The notes: generated by a model not told the origin, from the sequence alone. A stretch of 22,064 nt of DNA from Syntrophaceae bacterium CG2_30_49_12 (GCA_001873675.1 MNZP01000055.1:1-22064), one strand, 5' to 3'; shown: positions 1-7,905, counted from the first letter of the stretch. A program made the numbers and translations.

Positions 1-2
1 AA

Positions 3-1142
3 GGGCAGGATTCCAGTGAGTGGTATGCCCAGTTATTCCGCCGCCACACCCTGTATAACGGCGTAATCCCCCAAATTTCCCTCTTGATGGGTCACTGCGG
101 CGGCGGAGCCGCCTACGGCCCCGCCCTGACCGATTTCATCATTATGGTTAAGGGAACTGCCTTCATGTACATGGGAGGACCGGCATTTGTGAAGACGATG
201 CTGGGGTACGACGCCCTCGCCGAGGAACTGGGGGGAACATCCATGCATGGCCCGATAACAGGACTGGCGGATATCATTGCGGAAAATGATGAGCATGCCC
301 TGGAATTAGCCAAGCAGCTATTGGATTATCTTCCCTCGAACAACAGAGAGAATTCTCCCCTTGTCACTCCCACCGATACCCCTCATCGCAGGAACGAACA
401 TATTATGGATATCCTCCCCGAGGCCTCCAAGACCCCCTTCAACATGAAAAAGATCATCGCCGCGGTGGTGGATGACGGGAATTTATTTGAGATTAAAGCC
501 CAGTTCGCCCGGAACATGATCACCGGTTTTGCCCGGTTAAACGGGCGTGCCGTGGGAATAGTGGCCAACCAATCACTGGTGAAAGGCGGTGTTATTGATG
601 TGGATGCCTCCGACAAGCTGGCAAGATTTGTCAGAATTTGCGATTCCTTTAATATCCCCCTCGTCCAGTTCCAGGACTCTCCGGCAGTGATGATCGGCAA
701 GGCCGAGGAATTGAAGGGCATAATAAGGCACGGATCTAAAATGCTTTATTCCTATACCGAAGCCACCGTACCCAAGATCACACTCATAGTGCGGAAGTCT
801 TATGCCGGCGCCCAGTTATCCATGTGCAACAAACCCATCGGGGCAGACATCATGTTTGCCTGGCCAACCGCCGAGATAGCCCTGGTAGGGCCGGAAACGG
901 CAGCCAGCGTGATCTTTGCCAAAGAAATCGCTTCCGCGGAAAACACGGAAGAAGTAAGGCAACGCAAGATGGCAGAATACACTAAGTTTTACATAAATCC
1001 TTATGTAGCCGCGGAAAGAGGATATATTGACGATGTCATCGAGCCTGAGGAGACCAGGATAAAATTGATTACCGCCCTGGAGGCGTTGAAGAATAAGAAA
1101 CAGGATAGGCCATATAAAAAGCACGGGAACCTTCAGATGTGA
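3..1142 (+). CDS. Acyl-CoA carboxylase, carboxyltransferase subunit (PccB/MmdA family), 5' partial
   Basis: The frame is open from base 3 to the TGA at 1140-1142, giving 379 residues with the N-terminus outside the window; the family is usually about 510-520 residues, so roughly 135 are missing. It contains the two crotonase-like carboxyltransferase halves: the first includes MGHCGGGAAYGPALTDFI and a GGTSMHGPITG stretch, the second FVRICDSFNIPLVQFQDSPA and the RKSYAGAQLSMCNKPIGAD region. The C-terminus PYVAAERGYIDDVIEPEETR is typical of propionyl-/methylmalonyl-CoA carboxyltransferases. Such subunits move carboxyl groups between carboxybiotin and an acyl-CoA in the cytoplasm. The substrate cannot be read from sequence: propionyl-CoA, methylmalonyl-CoA, glutaconyl-CoA or another short acyl-CoA are all possible. 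Family confidence is high, substrate confidence low. Confidence 0.9.
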   Translation, partial: GQDSSEWYAQLFRRHTLYNGVIPQISLLMGHCGGGAAYGPALTDFIIMVKGTAFMYMGGPAFVKTMLGYDALAEELGGTSMHGPITGLADIIAENDEHALELAKQLLDYLPSNNRENSPLVTPTDTPHRRNEHIMDILPEASKTPFNMKKIIAAVVDDGNLFEIKAQFARNMITGFARLNGRAVGIVANQSLVKGGVIDVDASDKLARFVRICDSFNIPLVQFQDSPAVMIGKAEELKGIIRHGSKMLYSYTEATVPKITLIVRKSYAGAQLSMCNKPIGADIMFAWPTAEIALVGPETAASVIFAKEIASAENTEEVRQRKMAEYTKFYINPYVAAERGYIDDVIEPEETRIKLITALEALKNKKQDRPYKKHGNLQM

Positions 1143-1158
1143 TCACCAGGCATCTGAA
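1132..1158 (+). terminator. Stem-loop over the carboxyltransferase stop codon
   Basis: TTCAGATG at 1132-1139 pairs perfectly with CATCTGAA at 1151-1158 across an 11-nt loop that holds the TGA stop. No T-run follows directly; a T-rich stretch starts only near 1177. It may end or attenuate transcription before the promoter of the next gene. Weak as an intrinsic terminator. Confidence 0.3.
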
Positions 1159-1188
1159 TTGATCTGACAGAGTGATTTATCTTTTTCA

Positions 1189-1215
1189 TTGACAAAACAC
1201 ATTGATCTCTATACT
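1189..1215 (+). promoter_or_regulatory. Putative sigma-70 promoter for the Re-citrate-synthase-like gene
   Basis: A perfect -35 TTGACA (1189-1194) is followed after 15 nt by TATACT (1210-1215), five of six matches to the -10 consensus. The spacer is shorter than the ideal 17. The start codon at 1259 lies about 40 nt downstream, with GGAG at 1247-1250 as ribosome binding site. Confidence 0.5.
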
Positions 1216-1258
1216 TCTTATCTTTCTTGCGTTACAAAATCTGTGCGGAGAATAAATT

Positions 1259-3148
1259 ATGGCAAAATGGAATAAAAATAAAAAAGTCCTGGATCATGAA
1301 CATTCCCAGTTCTGGAGGTTTGAGCTTAGAGATCCGGAGGCGCCGAATCTCCAAAAGGAAGTCTTTCCCTATGATGATGTATGCAGGATTGATTTTGACC
1401 ATAAGATTATCCCGATCAATCCCGCAGACGAGATTTTCATCACGGATACAACGTTCAGAGATGGTCAACAGGCAAGACCGCCTTATACCGTCCAGCAGAT
1501 TGTTGATCTATACACCATGATGGGTAAGCTCGGCGGTGAAAATGGCGTGATCAGGCAATCGGAATTTTTTCTCTACAGCAATAAGGACAGGGAAGCGGTG
1601 GAAAAATGCCTTGAACTGGGGCTGAGATATCCCGAAGTTACCGGATGGATAAGGGCAAATAGAGAGGATATCAAGCTGGTAAAGGAAGCAGGATTGAGAG
1701 AGACCGGTGTTTTGACTTCCATCTCGGATTATCATATCTTTCTCAAAATGGATAAGACGAGGAAACAAGCGCTCGAAGATTATCTCGGCATTATAAAGTC
1801 CATTCTTGATGCGGATATCATCCCCAGATGTCATTTTGAGGATGTTACGCGGGCTGATATCTACGGGTTCTGTATCCCCTTTGCCATTGAACTGATGAAA
1901 TTACGGGAAGAGAGCGGCATGGATATCAAGATCAGGCTTTGTGATACCCTGGGTTACGGGGTAACCTATCCGGGCGCCTCCCTCCCCCGGAGTATAGATA
2001 AACTTATCAGGGCCTTCATCGAGGATGCCGGCGTTCCCGGTCACCTGCTGGAATGGCACGGTCATAATGACTTTCATAAGGCCCTGATCAACGCCTCCAC
2101 GGCCTGGCTCTACGGTTGTGGTGCGGCCAATGGGACACTTCTCGGTTTGGGTGAAAGAACGGGTAATCCCCCCCTTGAGGGCCTCATCATCGAGTTTATC
2201 AGTCTTAAAGGCACAAACTATGGCATTGATACTACCGTCATCACGGATATTGCCAACTACTTTGAAAATGAGATCGGGATAAGAATTTCTCCAAACTATC
2301 CCTTTGTCGGTTCTGAATTTAATGCGACAATGGCCGGTATCCATGCCGATGGCTTGATCAAGAACGAAGAGATATACAATATTTTCAACACGGCCAAAAT
2401 ACTCAGGAGACCTGTGACGACAACGATTACCGATAAATCAGGGAAGGCGGGCATCGCCTACTGGATCAACTCACACCTTGGTCTCACGGAAGATAAGACG
2501 ATAGACAAAAGGCACCCGGGTATCTCAAAAATTAACAAGTGGGTTATGGAACAGTATGAATCAGGCAGGGTAACAAGCATATCCTATGAAGAAATGGAAA
2601 GGAGGGTTCGTAAATATATTCCTGAACTCTTCATGTCCGACCTCGAGAAAATAAAATACCTGGCGGCGGAGGCAGCGGTTTCTGTGGTGAAACAGGTTAT
2701 AGAACACCCCATGATGAAGACAATGAAACCGGAATTACAGGAACCGATCATGCAACAGTTCATAGAGGAAAACCCCTCCATCCAGTTTGCCTACGTAGTA
2801 GACATGAACGGTAAAAAGACCACGCGAAATATCACCAATATTGCCGACAGGGCAAAGTATGAAAACTATGGCATCGGAACGGATCAGTCGGACAGGGAGT
2901 GGTTCATCATTCCGCTTTCAACCGGCAAAATCCATGTCACCAATTTCTATATCTCAAAGATGACAGGAGCGCTCTGTATCACCGCATCTGCCCCCATTGT
3001 AAATGAGAGGGATGAAATGGTCGGCATCTTTGGCGTGGACATTAAATTTGAAGACTGGGTGAAAAGAGCCGAGGACATTGCCGAAGCAACGCAGATCGCC
3101 CTGAAGGCGGAATATGAGGCAAAAACCAAGTCTGACCGGTGGTTGTAG
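1259..3148 (+). CDS. Re-citrate synthase-like DRE-TIM metallolyase with C-terminal Cache/PDC-like domain
   Basis: 629 residues, starting at ATG 1259 with GGAG 8 nt upstream. Residues about 56-360 form an HMGL/isopropylmalate-synthase-type TIM barrel: DTTFRDGQQ at 63-71 is the metal and substrate loop (DTTLRDGEQ in isopropylmalate synthases), RCHFEDVTRAD is at 190-200, the metal-binding HGHND at 267-271 and GLGERTGNPP near 296-305. The FRDGQQARPPYTV and SEFFLY wording resembles Re-citrate synthases, which condense acetyl-CoA and oxaloacetate and replace the ordinary Si enzyme in some anaerobes; Syntrophus aciditrophicus is known to use one. Homocitrate or citramalate synthase remain possible. 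Residues about 475-605 are extra and look like a Cache/PDC sensor fold (SDREWFI, PLSTGKIHVT, ITASAPIVN, GIFGVDI). No membrane segment or signal peptide is visible, so the domain is probably a cytoplasmic ligand sensor. The gene converges on the helicase gene with a 10-nt gap. Confidence 0.72.
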   Translation: MAKWNKNKKVLDHEHSQFWRFELRDPEAPNLQKEVFPYDDVCRIDFDHKIIPINPADEIFITDTTFRDGQQARPPYTVQQIVDLYTMMGKLGGENGVIRQSEFFLYSNKDREAVEKCLELGLRYPEVTGWIRANREDIKLVKEAGLRETGVLTSISDYHIFLKMDKTRKQALEDYLGIIKSILDADIIPRCHFEDVTRADIYGFCIPFAIELMKLREESGMDIKIRLCDTLGYGVTYPGASLPRSIDKLIRAFIEDAGVPGHLLEWHGHNDFHKALINASTAWLYGCGAANGTLLGLGERTGNPPLEGLIIEFISLKGTNYGIDTTVITDIANYFENEIGIRISPNYPFVGSEFNATMAGIHADGLIKNEEIYNIFNTAKILRRPVTTTITDKSGKAGIAYWINSHLGLTEDKTIDKRHPGISKINKWVMEQYESGRVTSISYEEMERRVRKYIPELFMSDLEKIKYLAAEAAVSVVKQVIEHPMMKTMKPELQEPIMQQFIEENPSIQFAYVVDMNGKKTTRNITNIADRAKYENYGIGTDQSDREWFIIPLSTGKIHVTNFYISKMTGALCITASAPIVNERDEMVGIFGVDIKFEDWVKRAEDIAEATQIALKAEYEAKTKSDRWL

Positions 3149-3158
3149 CAAAAGTGTT

Positions 3159-5147
3159 TCATTCCTCTTCGACAAGCCACTGATCGTATGGCCGGTCTTT
3201 TGCCCTGTGCGACAGCGGTGACAATTCCCTGATAAACCTGGAAGGGCTCATCACCATACTGCCCATCCCCTTTGCGTAATTGAATAAGGGATAACAGAGG
3301 TACAGTTGGTCCTTTGCCCTGGTTGTGGCAACATAAAAGATCCGCCGTTCCTCTTCTTCCCCATTTTGGTCTTTCAAAGAACGGGGAGAGGGCATCATCC
3401 CCTCCGCACACCCAATCATAAAAACAATCGTCCACTCCAGACCCTTCGCCTGATGAATTGTCGTGAGGATAACCTTGCTCTTCGCCCCTGCGTCCGGATC
3501 ATGTTCGGCTTCCTCAGTCATATTTGTCAGGAGGGCCAGTTCACTCAAAAAATCTTCCAGAGAATCAAATTTGGTGGAAAAGTTCCCCAGTTGATCCAGG
3601 TCATCTTCCCGTGACGCCGCGTCGCTATAGCTTTTCTCTATATACTCCCCGTAGCTCCCCCTGATCAGTATATCAATAATTTCCGAGGGGACTCTCTCCG
3701 GTGATTCTTCCAGGATGGTTTTGATGGTGTTTCTGCATTTTAAGAGACCGGGGGCCGCCGCTTTTGTTACACATTTAAGAAATTCATCGGTCATGATGGC
3801 GGCAAGCGGTTTCGCCTGCGCCGAGATGAATCTCCAAACCTTATCGGCGGTAGCCTTGCCTATCTTCCAGTGAAGTCCCAGTACCCTCTTCCAGGCCAGT
3901 TCATCAAAGGGATTGACCACGATCCGCATGTAGGAAGTCACGTCCTTGATATGGGCCTGTTCGAAAAAACGGATGCCGGAACGGATTTCAAAGGGGATAG
4001 CCCGCCTGCTCATTTCCATCTGCAGTTCCATGGAATGGTAATGCGCCCGGTAGAGAACGGCGATCTCATGGAGGGGAAGACCTTCCCGTATTAATTCAAT
4101 GATCCGCTGGGCTACAAAGTCCGCCTGCTGGAAGACATCCTTCGCCGGCACGAGGACCGGCCGAATCCCCTCCCCTCTTACCGCCCGTAAATTTTTTTGA
4201 AACTGCTTTTCATTATTGACGATACTCATGTTGGCCAGGTGAAGTATCTCCGGTGTGCTGCGGTAGTTGGTCTCCAGCTTGAAGATCTTGCAATCGGAAT
4301 ATCTCTCCGGGAATTTAATGAAATTGTCAAAGTTCGCCCCCCTGAAGGAATAGATACTCTGGGAATCGTCACCTACAACCATCAGGTTTCTGTGGCGCGA
4401 GGCGAGAAGATCCAGGATGTCCGCCTGGATGATGCTAGTATCTTGATATTCATCCACCAGGACATGGGAAAACCTTTCCGCATACGCCTTCAGGACATCC
4501 GGGAAGTCTGTGAGGAGTCTTTTCCAGTTGAAGAGGAGGTCATCAAAGTCCATGACGTTTAATTTTTTCTTGCGATGGCTGTAATGGGAGGCCACCGCTT
4601 TGATGTCGTCAAGACGATGGGAGAAAAACGGGTATCTCCCCGCCACAACCTCTTCCAGGGAACGTTCGGTATTTACGGAGAGACCGATGATGTCTCCCAG
4701 GACATTTGCTCTCGGGAAATTATCGCTTTTCTTATCGCCTCCCGCTTCCGTAATACAGGTATTGATCAGTTGCCTCGCATCTTCACTGTCAATAATGGAA
4801 AAATTTCTCTCGTAACCGAGCAGGGGGGCATTTACCCTCAGGATAAGATGGGCGATATGGTGAAACGTCCCACCCCATAGCCGGTTTATGTCCTTCTCGA
4901 AGCCTGCCTCGAATGAACATGAGAGGAGCGTCTGCACCCTCGAAAGCATCGAACGGGCAGCCTTATTGGTAAAGGTGGCAAGGAGCATCCTTTCCGGCTT
5001 TACCCCCGATTCTATTAAACGGGCCACACGGTAGGTCAGGGTGCGGGTCTTACCACTGCCGGCGCCGGCAATGACAAGGAGAGGACCCCCCTCTTCCATG
5101 ACAATTTGAAACTGTTCAGGGTTAAGCTCTCTTTTGTAATCTATCAT
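3159..5147 (-). CDS. UvrD/PcrA/Rep-type superfamily 1A ATP-dependent DNA helicase
   Basis: 662 residues, beginning at ATG 5147 with AGGGA a few nt upstream. The SF1A motifs appear in order: Walker A GAGSGKT (28-34), motif Ia ATFTNKAA near 57-64, Walker B DEYQDT (232-237), motif III VVGDDSQSIYSFRGA (257-271), motif IV ETNYRS (292-297), motif V TIHQAKGLEW (563-572) and motif VI ATTRAKDQLYL (607-617). These enzymes translocate 3'-5' on single-stranded DNA in excision repair, mismatch repair or restart of stalled replication. At 662 residues it is shorter than E. coli UvrD (about 720) and lacks the long basic C-terminal tail. It lies 22 nt downstream of adk on the same strand and is probably co-transcribed with it. 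Which of uvrD, pcrA or rep it corresponds to cannot be decided here. Confidence 0.93.
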   Translation of the reverse strand: MIDYKRELNPEQFQIVMEEGGPLLVIAGAGSGKTRTLTYRVARLIESGVKPERMLLATFTNKAARSMLSRVQTLLSCSFEAGFEKDINRLWGGTFHHIAHLILRVNAPLLGYERNFSIIDSEDARQLINTCITEAGGDKKSDNFPRANVLGDIIGLSVNTERSLEEVVAGRYPFFSHRLDDIKAVASHYSHRKKKLNVMDFDDLLFNWKRLLTDFPDVLKAYAERFSHVLVDEYQDTSIIQADILDLLASRHRNLMVVGDDSQSIYSFRGANFDNFIKFPERYSDCKIFKLETNYRSTPEILHLANMSIVNNEKQFQKNLRAVRGEGIRPVLVPAKDVFQQADFVAQRIIELIREGLPLHEIAVLYRAHYHSMELQMEMSRRAIPFEIRSGIRFFEQAHIKDVTSYMRIVVNPFDELAWKRVLGLHWKIGKATADKVWRFISAQAKPLAAIMTDEFLKCVTKAAAPGLLKCRNTIKTILEESPERVPSEIIDILIRGSYGEYIEKSYSDAASREDDLDQLGNFSTKFDSLEDFLSELALLTNMTEEAEHDPDAGAKSKVILTTIHQAKGLEWTIVFMIGCAEGMMPSPRSLKDQNGEEEERRIFYVATTRAKDQLYLCYPLFNYAKGMGSMVMSPSRFIRELSPLSHRAKDRPYDQWLVEEE

Positions 5148-5169
5148 CCCGTTCCCTATGATTAGCGGA

Positions 5170-5823
5170 TTATCTATCTTTATTCAGCGCTTCCCTGATC
5201 TTACCCACGGTTTCTTTACTGTCTAAGGATACAAAGTTCTTCAAGATGCCTTCCCGTTGATAAAACCCGATCAGGGGAGATGTCTTTTGCGTGTATGTCG
5301 AAAGTCGCCGGATAATGGCCTCTTCAGTTTCGTCATCCCGCTGCATAACAGGAGAGCCGCATTTTTTACATTTGTCATCCGTCGTCGGTGGATTGCTCTT
5401 AACGTTGTAAATTTCCTGACATTCAGGACTTAAACAAGTTCTTCGCGTGGTCAGACGATCCAGGATAACCTCCCTCGGCACTTCCAGATTAACAACAAAG
5501 TCGAGTTTGATCCCCAGGGTTTCCAGTATCTTCTCAAGTTCTACGGCCTGGGGAATGGTGCGGGGAAAACCGTCGAGGATAAACCCTTTCTTGCAGTCCT
5601 CTTCCTGCAGACGGATTTTCATTATCCCCATAATCAGGGAGTCGGGCACAAGCTCCCCCCGGTCCATGTAACCCCTGGCCTGTTTACCCAATTCTGTCCC
5701 CTCTCTTACGGATGCGCGCAGGATATCACCGGTTGAAATCTGGACAGAACCATCGGTTTCCGTAAGAAGTCTGGCTACAGTACCTTTACCGGCGCCCGGC
5801 GCCCCCAGAAGTATTATTTTCAT
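5170..5823 (-). CDS. adk: Adenylate kinase with cysteine-bearing lid
   Basis: 217 residues, the normal length for a long-lid bacterial adenylate kinase (ATP + AMP to 2 ADP, cytoplasm). Seen: P-loop GAPGAGKGT (7-15), the NMP-binding segment STGDILRASV (30-39), GFPRT (85-89), and an extended lid holding Cys130, Cys135, Cys152 and Cys155, which suggests a structural zinc. The first cysteine pair is spaced C-x4-C (TCLSPEC) instead of the usual C-x2-C. GGAGG at 5830-5834 sits just upstream of ATG 5823. A good promoter lies at 5874-5901, and the helicase gene follows after 22 nt. Unlike the common secY-adk-map arrangement, no translation genes are adjacent. Confidence 0.96.
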   Translation of the reverse strand: MKIILLGAPGAGKGTVARLLTETDGSVQISTGDILRASVREGTELGKQARGYMDRGELVPDSLIMGIMKIRLQEEDCKKGFILDGFPRTIPQAVELEKILETLGIKLDFVVNLEVPREVILDRLTTRRTCLSPECQEIYNVKSNPPTTDDKCKKCGSPVMQRDDETEEAIIRRLSTYTQKTSPLIGFYQREGILKNFVSLDSKETVGKIREALNKDR

Positions 5824-5873
5824 ACAAAACCTCCATTATCTAAATCATACAGAGTCTCACAATTTTCAAAAAC

Positions 5874-5901
5874 AATATAGAAATATGTAGGTCTGTGTCA
5901 A
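5874..5901 (-). promoter_or_regulatory. Putative sigma-70 promoter for adk-helicase
   Basis: On the minus strand TTGACA (5901-5896) is followed after 16 nt by TATATT (5879-5874), five of six matches to TATAAT. It points to adk, whose start is about 50 nt downstream and preceded by GGAGG. Confidence 0.6.
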
Positions 5902-5968
5902 TAAAAAACCGGTCTTGAGATTATGGTGTGTGCCTGTGAGATGTTAAGATGTACGTTTATAATTGTTA

Positions 5969-5997
5969 TTGACTTTTTTTATAATATAATTTATTAA
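5969..5997 (+). promoter_or_regulatory. Putative promoter for the zinc-ribbon gene
   Basis: TTGACT (5969-5974), a 17-nt spacer that is almost all A/T, then TATTAA (5992-5997). The start codon at 6033 is about 30 nt downstream, with GGGAGG at 6020-6025. A TATAAT at 5985-5990 is only 10 nt from the -35 and is less likely to be used with it. Confidence 0.4.
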
Positions 5998-6032
5998 GAT
6001 CGATGGGAAAAGCCCATAAGGGAGGTAGTGAA

Positions 6033-6389
6033 ATGCTGAAGATGACCTGTGAAAAATGCGGTTTTACAGACGCATTTTATGCATTCAAATACCTGGGTAA
6101 GGCTGGGTGACCGGCTAGCGGATGTGCTGATCTCCGGCAGTGTCCCAGGTGCGGGACCGATGCTATATTTTCGAGGGCTGAGGCCTTAGAACAGGAAGAA
6201 GATGAAATGAGGGAGCTTTCCCGTAAACTGACCTTTATCCAAAAGGACGCAGATGAAACCTTGCTGAGAGAGGCCAAGGATATCATCATCGAGCTCAGGA
6301 GAGTCAACCAGCGGTGGAACATTCGGGAATTGGATGAGTTTCTCAATCAGCGACAAAGGGAACTGAAGATAGGCTATGGAACCAGGTAA
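6033..6389 (+). CDS. Zinc-ribbon/helical small protein with an in-frame UGA codon
   Basis: The ATG at 6033 follows GGGAGG with good spacing. The frame gives 25 residues with a CxxC pair (MTCEKCG), then TGA at 6108-6110, then stays open in the same frame for 92 sense codons to the TAA at 6387-6389. The second CxxC pair (CPRCG) lies after the TGA, so only the read-through product (118 residues) would have a complete four-cysteine zinc ribbon. Residues after the ribbon are charged and helical (about 60-118). Function is unknown; I do not recognise the family beyond its zinc ribbon. UGA is the normal stop for several neighbours, so the genetic code is standard. The codon may be selenocysteine, a recent TGG-to-TGA nonsense change, or a sequencing error. 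A 60-residue product starting at ATG 6207 is also possible, but no strong ribosome binding site was seen for it. Confidence 0.6.
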
Positions 6390-6506
6390 TACTTCCCTCC
6401 ACGGAGAACGGTCCAACAGTATATCATGCCCCCCGGCAGTCTCGCAAAGGAGGTAACAAGGGCGCTACCGCTCAAAGAAATGATAGAAGAGGGAATCATC
6501 TAAGGA
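6390..6506 (+). other. Orphan 37-codon open frame, possible gene remnant
   Basis: Directly after the zinc-ribbon stop and in the same frame, 6390-6500 is open for 37 codons and ends at TAA 6501-6503. It reads like the C-terminal end of a protein (IMPPGSLAKEVTRALPLKEM, then IEEGII). An ATG at 6426 gives 25 residues but has no ribosome binding site in front. It may be a decayed extension of the upstream gene or chance. I do not recognise it. Confidence 0.2.
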
Positions 6507-6530
6507 TGGCAGGGGAACGTGCCCCTGCCA
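6507..6530. terminator. Nine-bp GC-rich hairpin between converging genes
   Basis: TGGCAGGGG (6507-6515) and CCCCTGCCA (6522-6530) form a perfect 9-bp stem with a 6-nt loop. It sits 5 nt past the aminotransferase stop (minus strand) and downstream of the zinc-ribbon gene (plus strand), where a bidirectional terminator would be expected. Neither side has a proper T-run, so termination strength is uncertain. Confidence 0.45.
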
Positions 6531-6535
6531 AATTA

Positions 6536-7720
6536 CTATGGAAGATATTCCTTCAACGTCTGCCCGAATCCCTCCATGGCATTAATGATAGTGGCATCAT
6601 CCACACAATAGGCGATGCGAAAATGTCCCGGTCCTCCGAAGCCACTGCCAGGGACAGTGAGGATTTTTCTCTTTTGCAAGGCCCTGACAAATTCAACATC
6701 ATCTTCAATAGGGGTGCGGACAAAGAGATAGAATGTTCCCTCAGGTCTGGTGAACTGGTAACCGAACGAGGAAAGGCCATCACAGAGCATATCTCTCTTT
6801 TTCCTGTATTCCTCCACATTGACCCGCTCACCCTGTATCCTGGCCACAATTCTCTGCATAAGGGCAGGTGCATTAACAAAGCCGAGTATCCTGTTGCTCA
6901 GGACCATCCCGTTGATGACATCTTCAAGATTTGCGTTTTCTGGATTAACCGCGATGAAACCGATCCTTTCCCCGGCAAGAGATAGACTCTTGGAATAGGA
7001 AGAGGCAATAATGCTATTTTTACAGGCCGAAAGTATACTCGGCACCTTTACACCATCATAAACTATGTCACTGTAAGGTTCGTCGGAAACAAGGTAAATG
7101 TCTTTTCCGTACACCCTGCATTTCTCCTCAATGATGGCGGTCAGTTTCCTTATCGTTGCTTCGTTATACACTTTTCCCGTGGGATTATTGGGAGAATTGA
7201 TCAGGACAATCTTTGTCTTTTCCGTGAAGGCATCACCCATCGCCCCAAGATCAAGGGAAAAATCTTCCTTCGTTTTTACGAGCTTTGTGATACCACCGTT
7301 ATTATCCACATAAAACCTGTACTCTACAAAGAACGGAGTGGGAATGATCACCTCGTCGCCCGGATCGAGAAGGGTCTTTAAGATCACATTTAGCGCCCCC
7401 CCTGCCCCGCAGGTCATGATAATGTGTTCGGCAGACAGGGGTACACTATGTTCCCCGCTGAGATAAAAAGCAACAGCCTCCCTTGTTTCCGCGTATCCGG
7501 CATTGGGCATATACCCATGCATGCCGGAGATATTCTCCCCGGCTACATCCCGTAGCAATTCCTTAAATCGGGCGGGAGGCTCAAGACTGGGATTCCCCAG
7601 ACTGAAATCAAACACATTCCCTGCTCCATATTGGAGCTTGAGACTGAGACCCTCTTCAAACATCTTTCTGATCCATGAGGAGCCGCTAAGAAACCCCTGG
7701 ATTTTTTTAGAAATGGTCAT
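6536..7720 (-). CDS. PLP-dependent aminotransferase, class I/II (fold type I)
   Basis: 394 residues, normal for the AspC/AAT-like family, which transfers amino groups between amino acids and 2-oxo acids in the cytoplasm. Seen: substrate loop FSLGNPS (39-45), YMPNAGYAETREA (70-82), NSPNNPTG (175-182), SDEPY with the pyridine-nitrogen Asp213 (212-216), SSYSKSLSLAGERIGF with the PLP lysine at about 244, and the C-terminal FRIAYCVDD arginine region. The amino acid used (aspartate, alanine or aromatic) cannot be settled. Start ATG 7720 has AGGAG 11 nt upstream; the earlier ATG at 7729 meets a TAG after one codon. It is a single gene with a promoter at 7774-7802 and a hairpin behind it. Confidence 0.92.
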   Translation of the reverse strand: MTISKKIQGFLSGSSWIRKMFEEGLSLKLQYGAGNVFDFSLGNPSLEPPARFKELLRDVAGENISGMHGYMPNAGYAETREAVAFYLSGEHSVPLSAEHIIMTCGAGGALNVILKTLLDPGDEVIIPTPFFVEYRFYVDNNGGITKLVKTKEDFSLDLGAMGDAFTEKTKIVLINSPNNPTGKVYNEATIRKLTAIIEEKCRVYGKDIYLVSDEPYSDIVYDGVKVPSILSACKNSIIASSYSKSLSLAGERIGFIAVNPENANLEDVINGMVLSNRILGFVNAPALMQRIVARIQGERVNVEEYRKKRDMLCDGLSSFGYQFTRPEGTFYLFVRTPIEDDVEFVRALQKRKILTVPGSGFGGPGHFRIAYCVDDATIINAMEGFGQTLKEYLP

Positions 7721-7773
7721 CTAACTCATGACTCCTGAGTAGTCAATTTTTTCTAATACGTCAGCTTTTATAA

Positions 7774-7802
7774 AAAATAGACCCCGGAAGAGAAAAAGTC
7801 AA
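7774..7802 (-). promoter_or_regulatory. Putative promoter for the aminotransferase gene
   Basis: Minus strand: TTGACT (7802-7797), exactly 17 nt, then TATTTT (7779-7774). The start codon is about 50 nt downstream. The -10 is a moderate match. Confidence 0.42.
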
Positions 7803-7862
7803 CGGAAAGACCTCTTCATAACACATTTGGACTGTTTGAAAAGAGGCCCCCATACAAAAACC

Positions 7863-7905
7863 TTGACAAAATAGATACACTTATGCTTTGTTGGTTCCCA
7901 AAGCA
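7863..7905. other. Noncoding interval with a 7-bp stem-loop near an isolated TTGACA
   Basis: The 7721-7994 interval has no credible gene. It contains TTGACA (7863-7868, plus strand) without a well-spaced -10, then a perfect stem TGCTTTG (7884-7890)/CAAAGCA (7899-7905) with an 8-nt loop, followed by a partial second copy of the right arm. A GAGGAGG-like sequence near 7955 has no start codon behind it. It could be a leader, a small RNA or nothing. Confidence 0.2.

Noticed and set aside
816..1124. Long antisense open frames inside the carboxyltransferase and other conserved genes
   Set aside because: They lie opposite well-conserved coding sequence, lack ribosome binding sites and have no recognisable motifs.
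1227..1520. 97-codon plus-strand frame overlapping the start of the Re-citrate-synthase-like gene
   Set aside because: Arginine- and serine-rich out-of-frame translation of the conserved enzyme; no family features.
5985..5990. Perfect TATAAT before the zinc-ribbon gene as its -10 box
   Set aside because: It is only 10 nt from the TTGACT and the region is a long A/T tract where such matches arise easily.
6108..6110. UGA read as tryptophan by an altered genetic code
   Set aside because: Several genes here end in TGA (carboxyltransferase, helicase, transglycosylase, ftsH) exactly where their families end, so the standard code applies.
7863..7887. Plus-strand promoter TTGACA with TATGCT
   Set aside because: The spacer would be 13 nt, too short, and no gene follows on that strand before the tRNA region.
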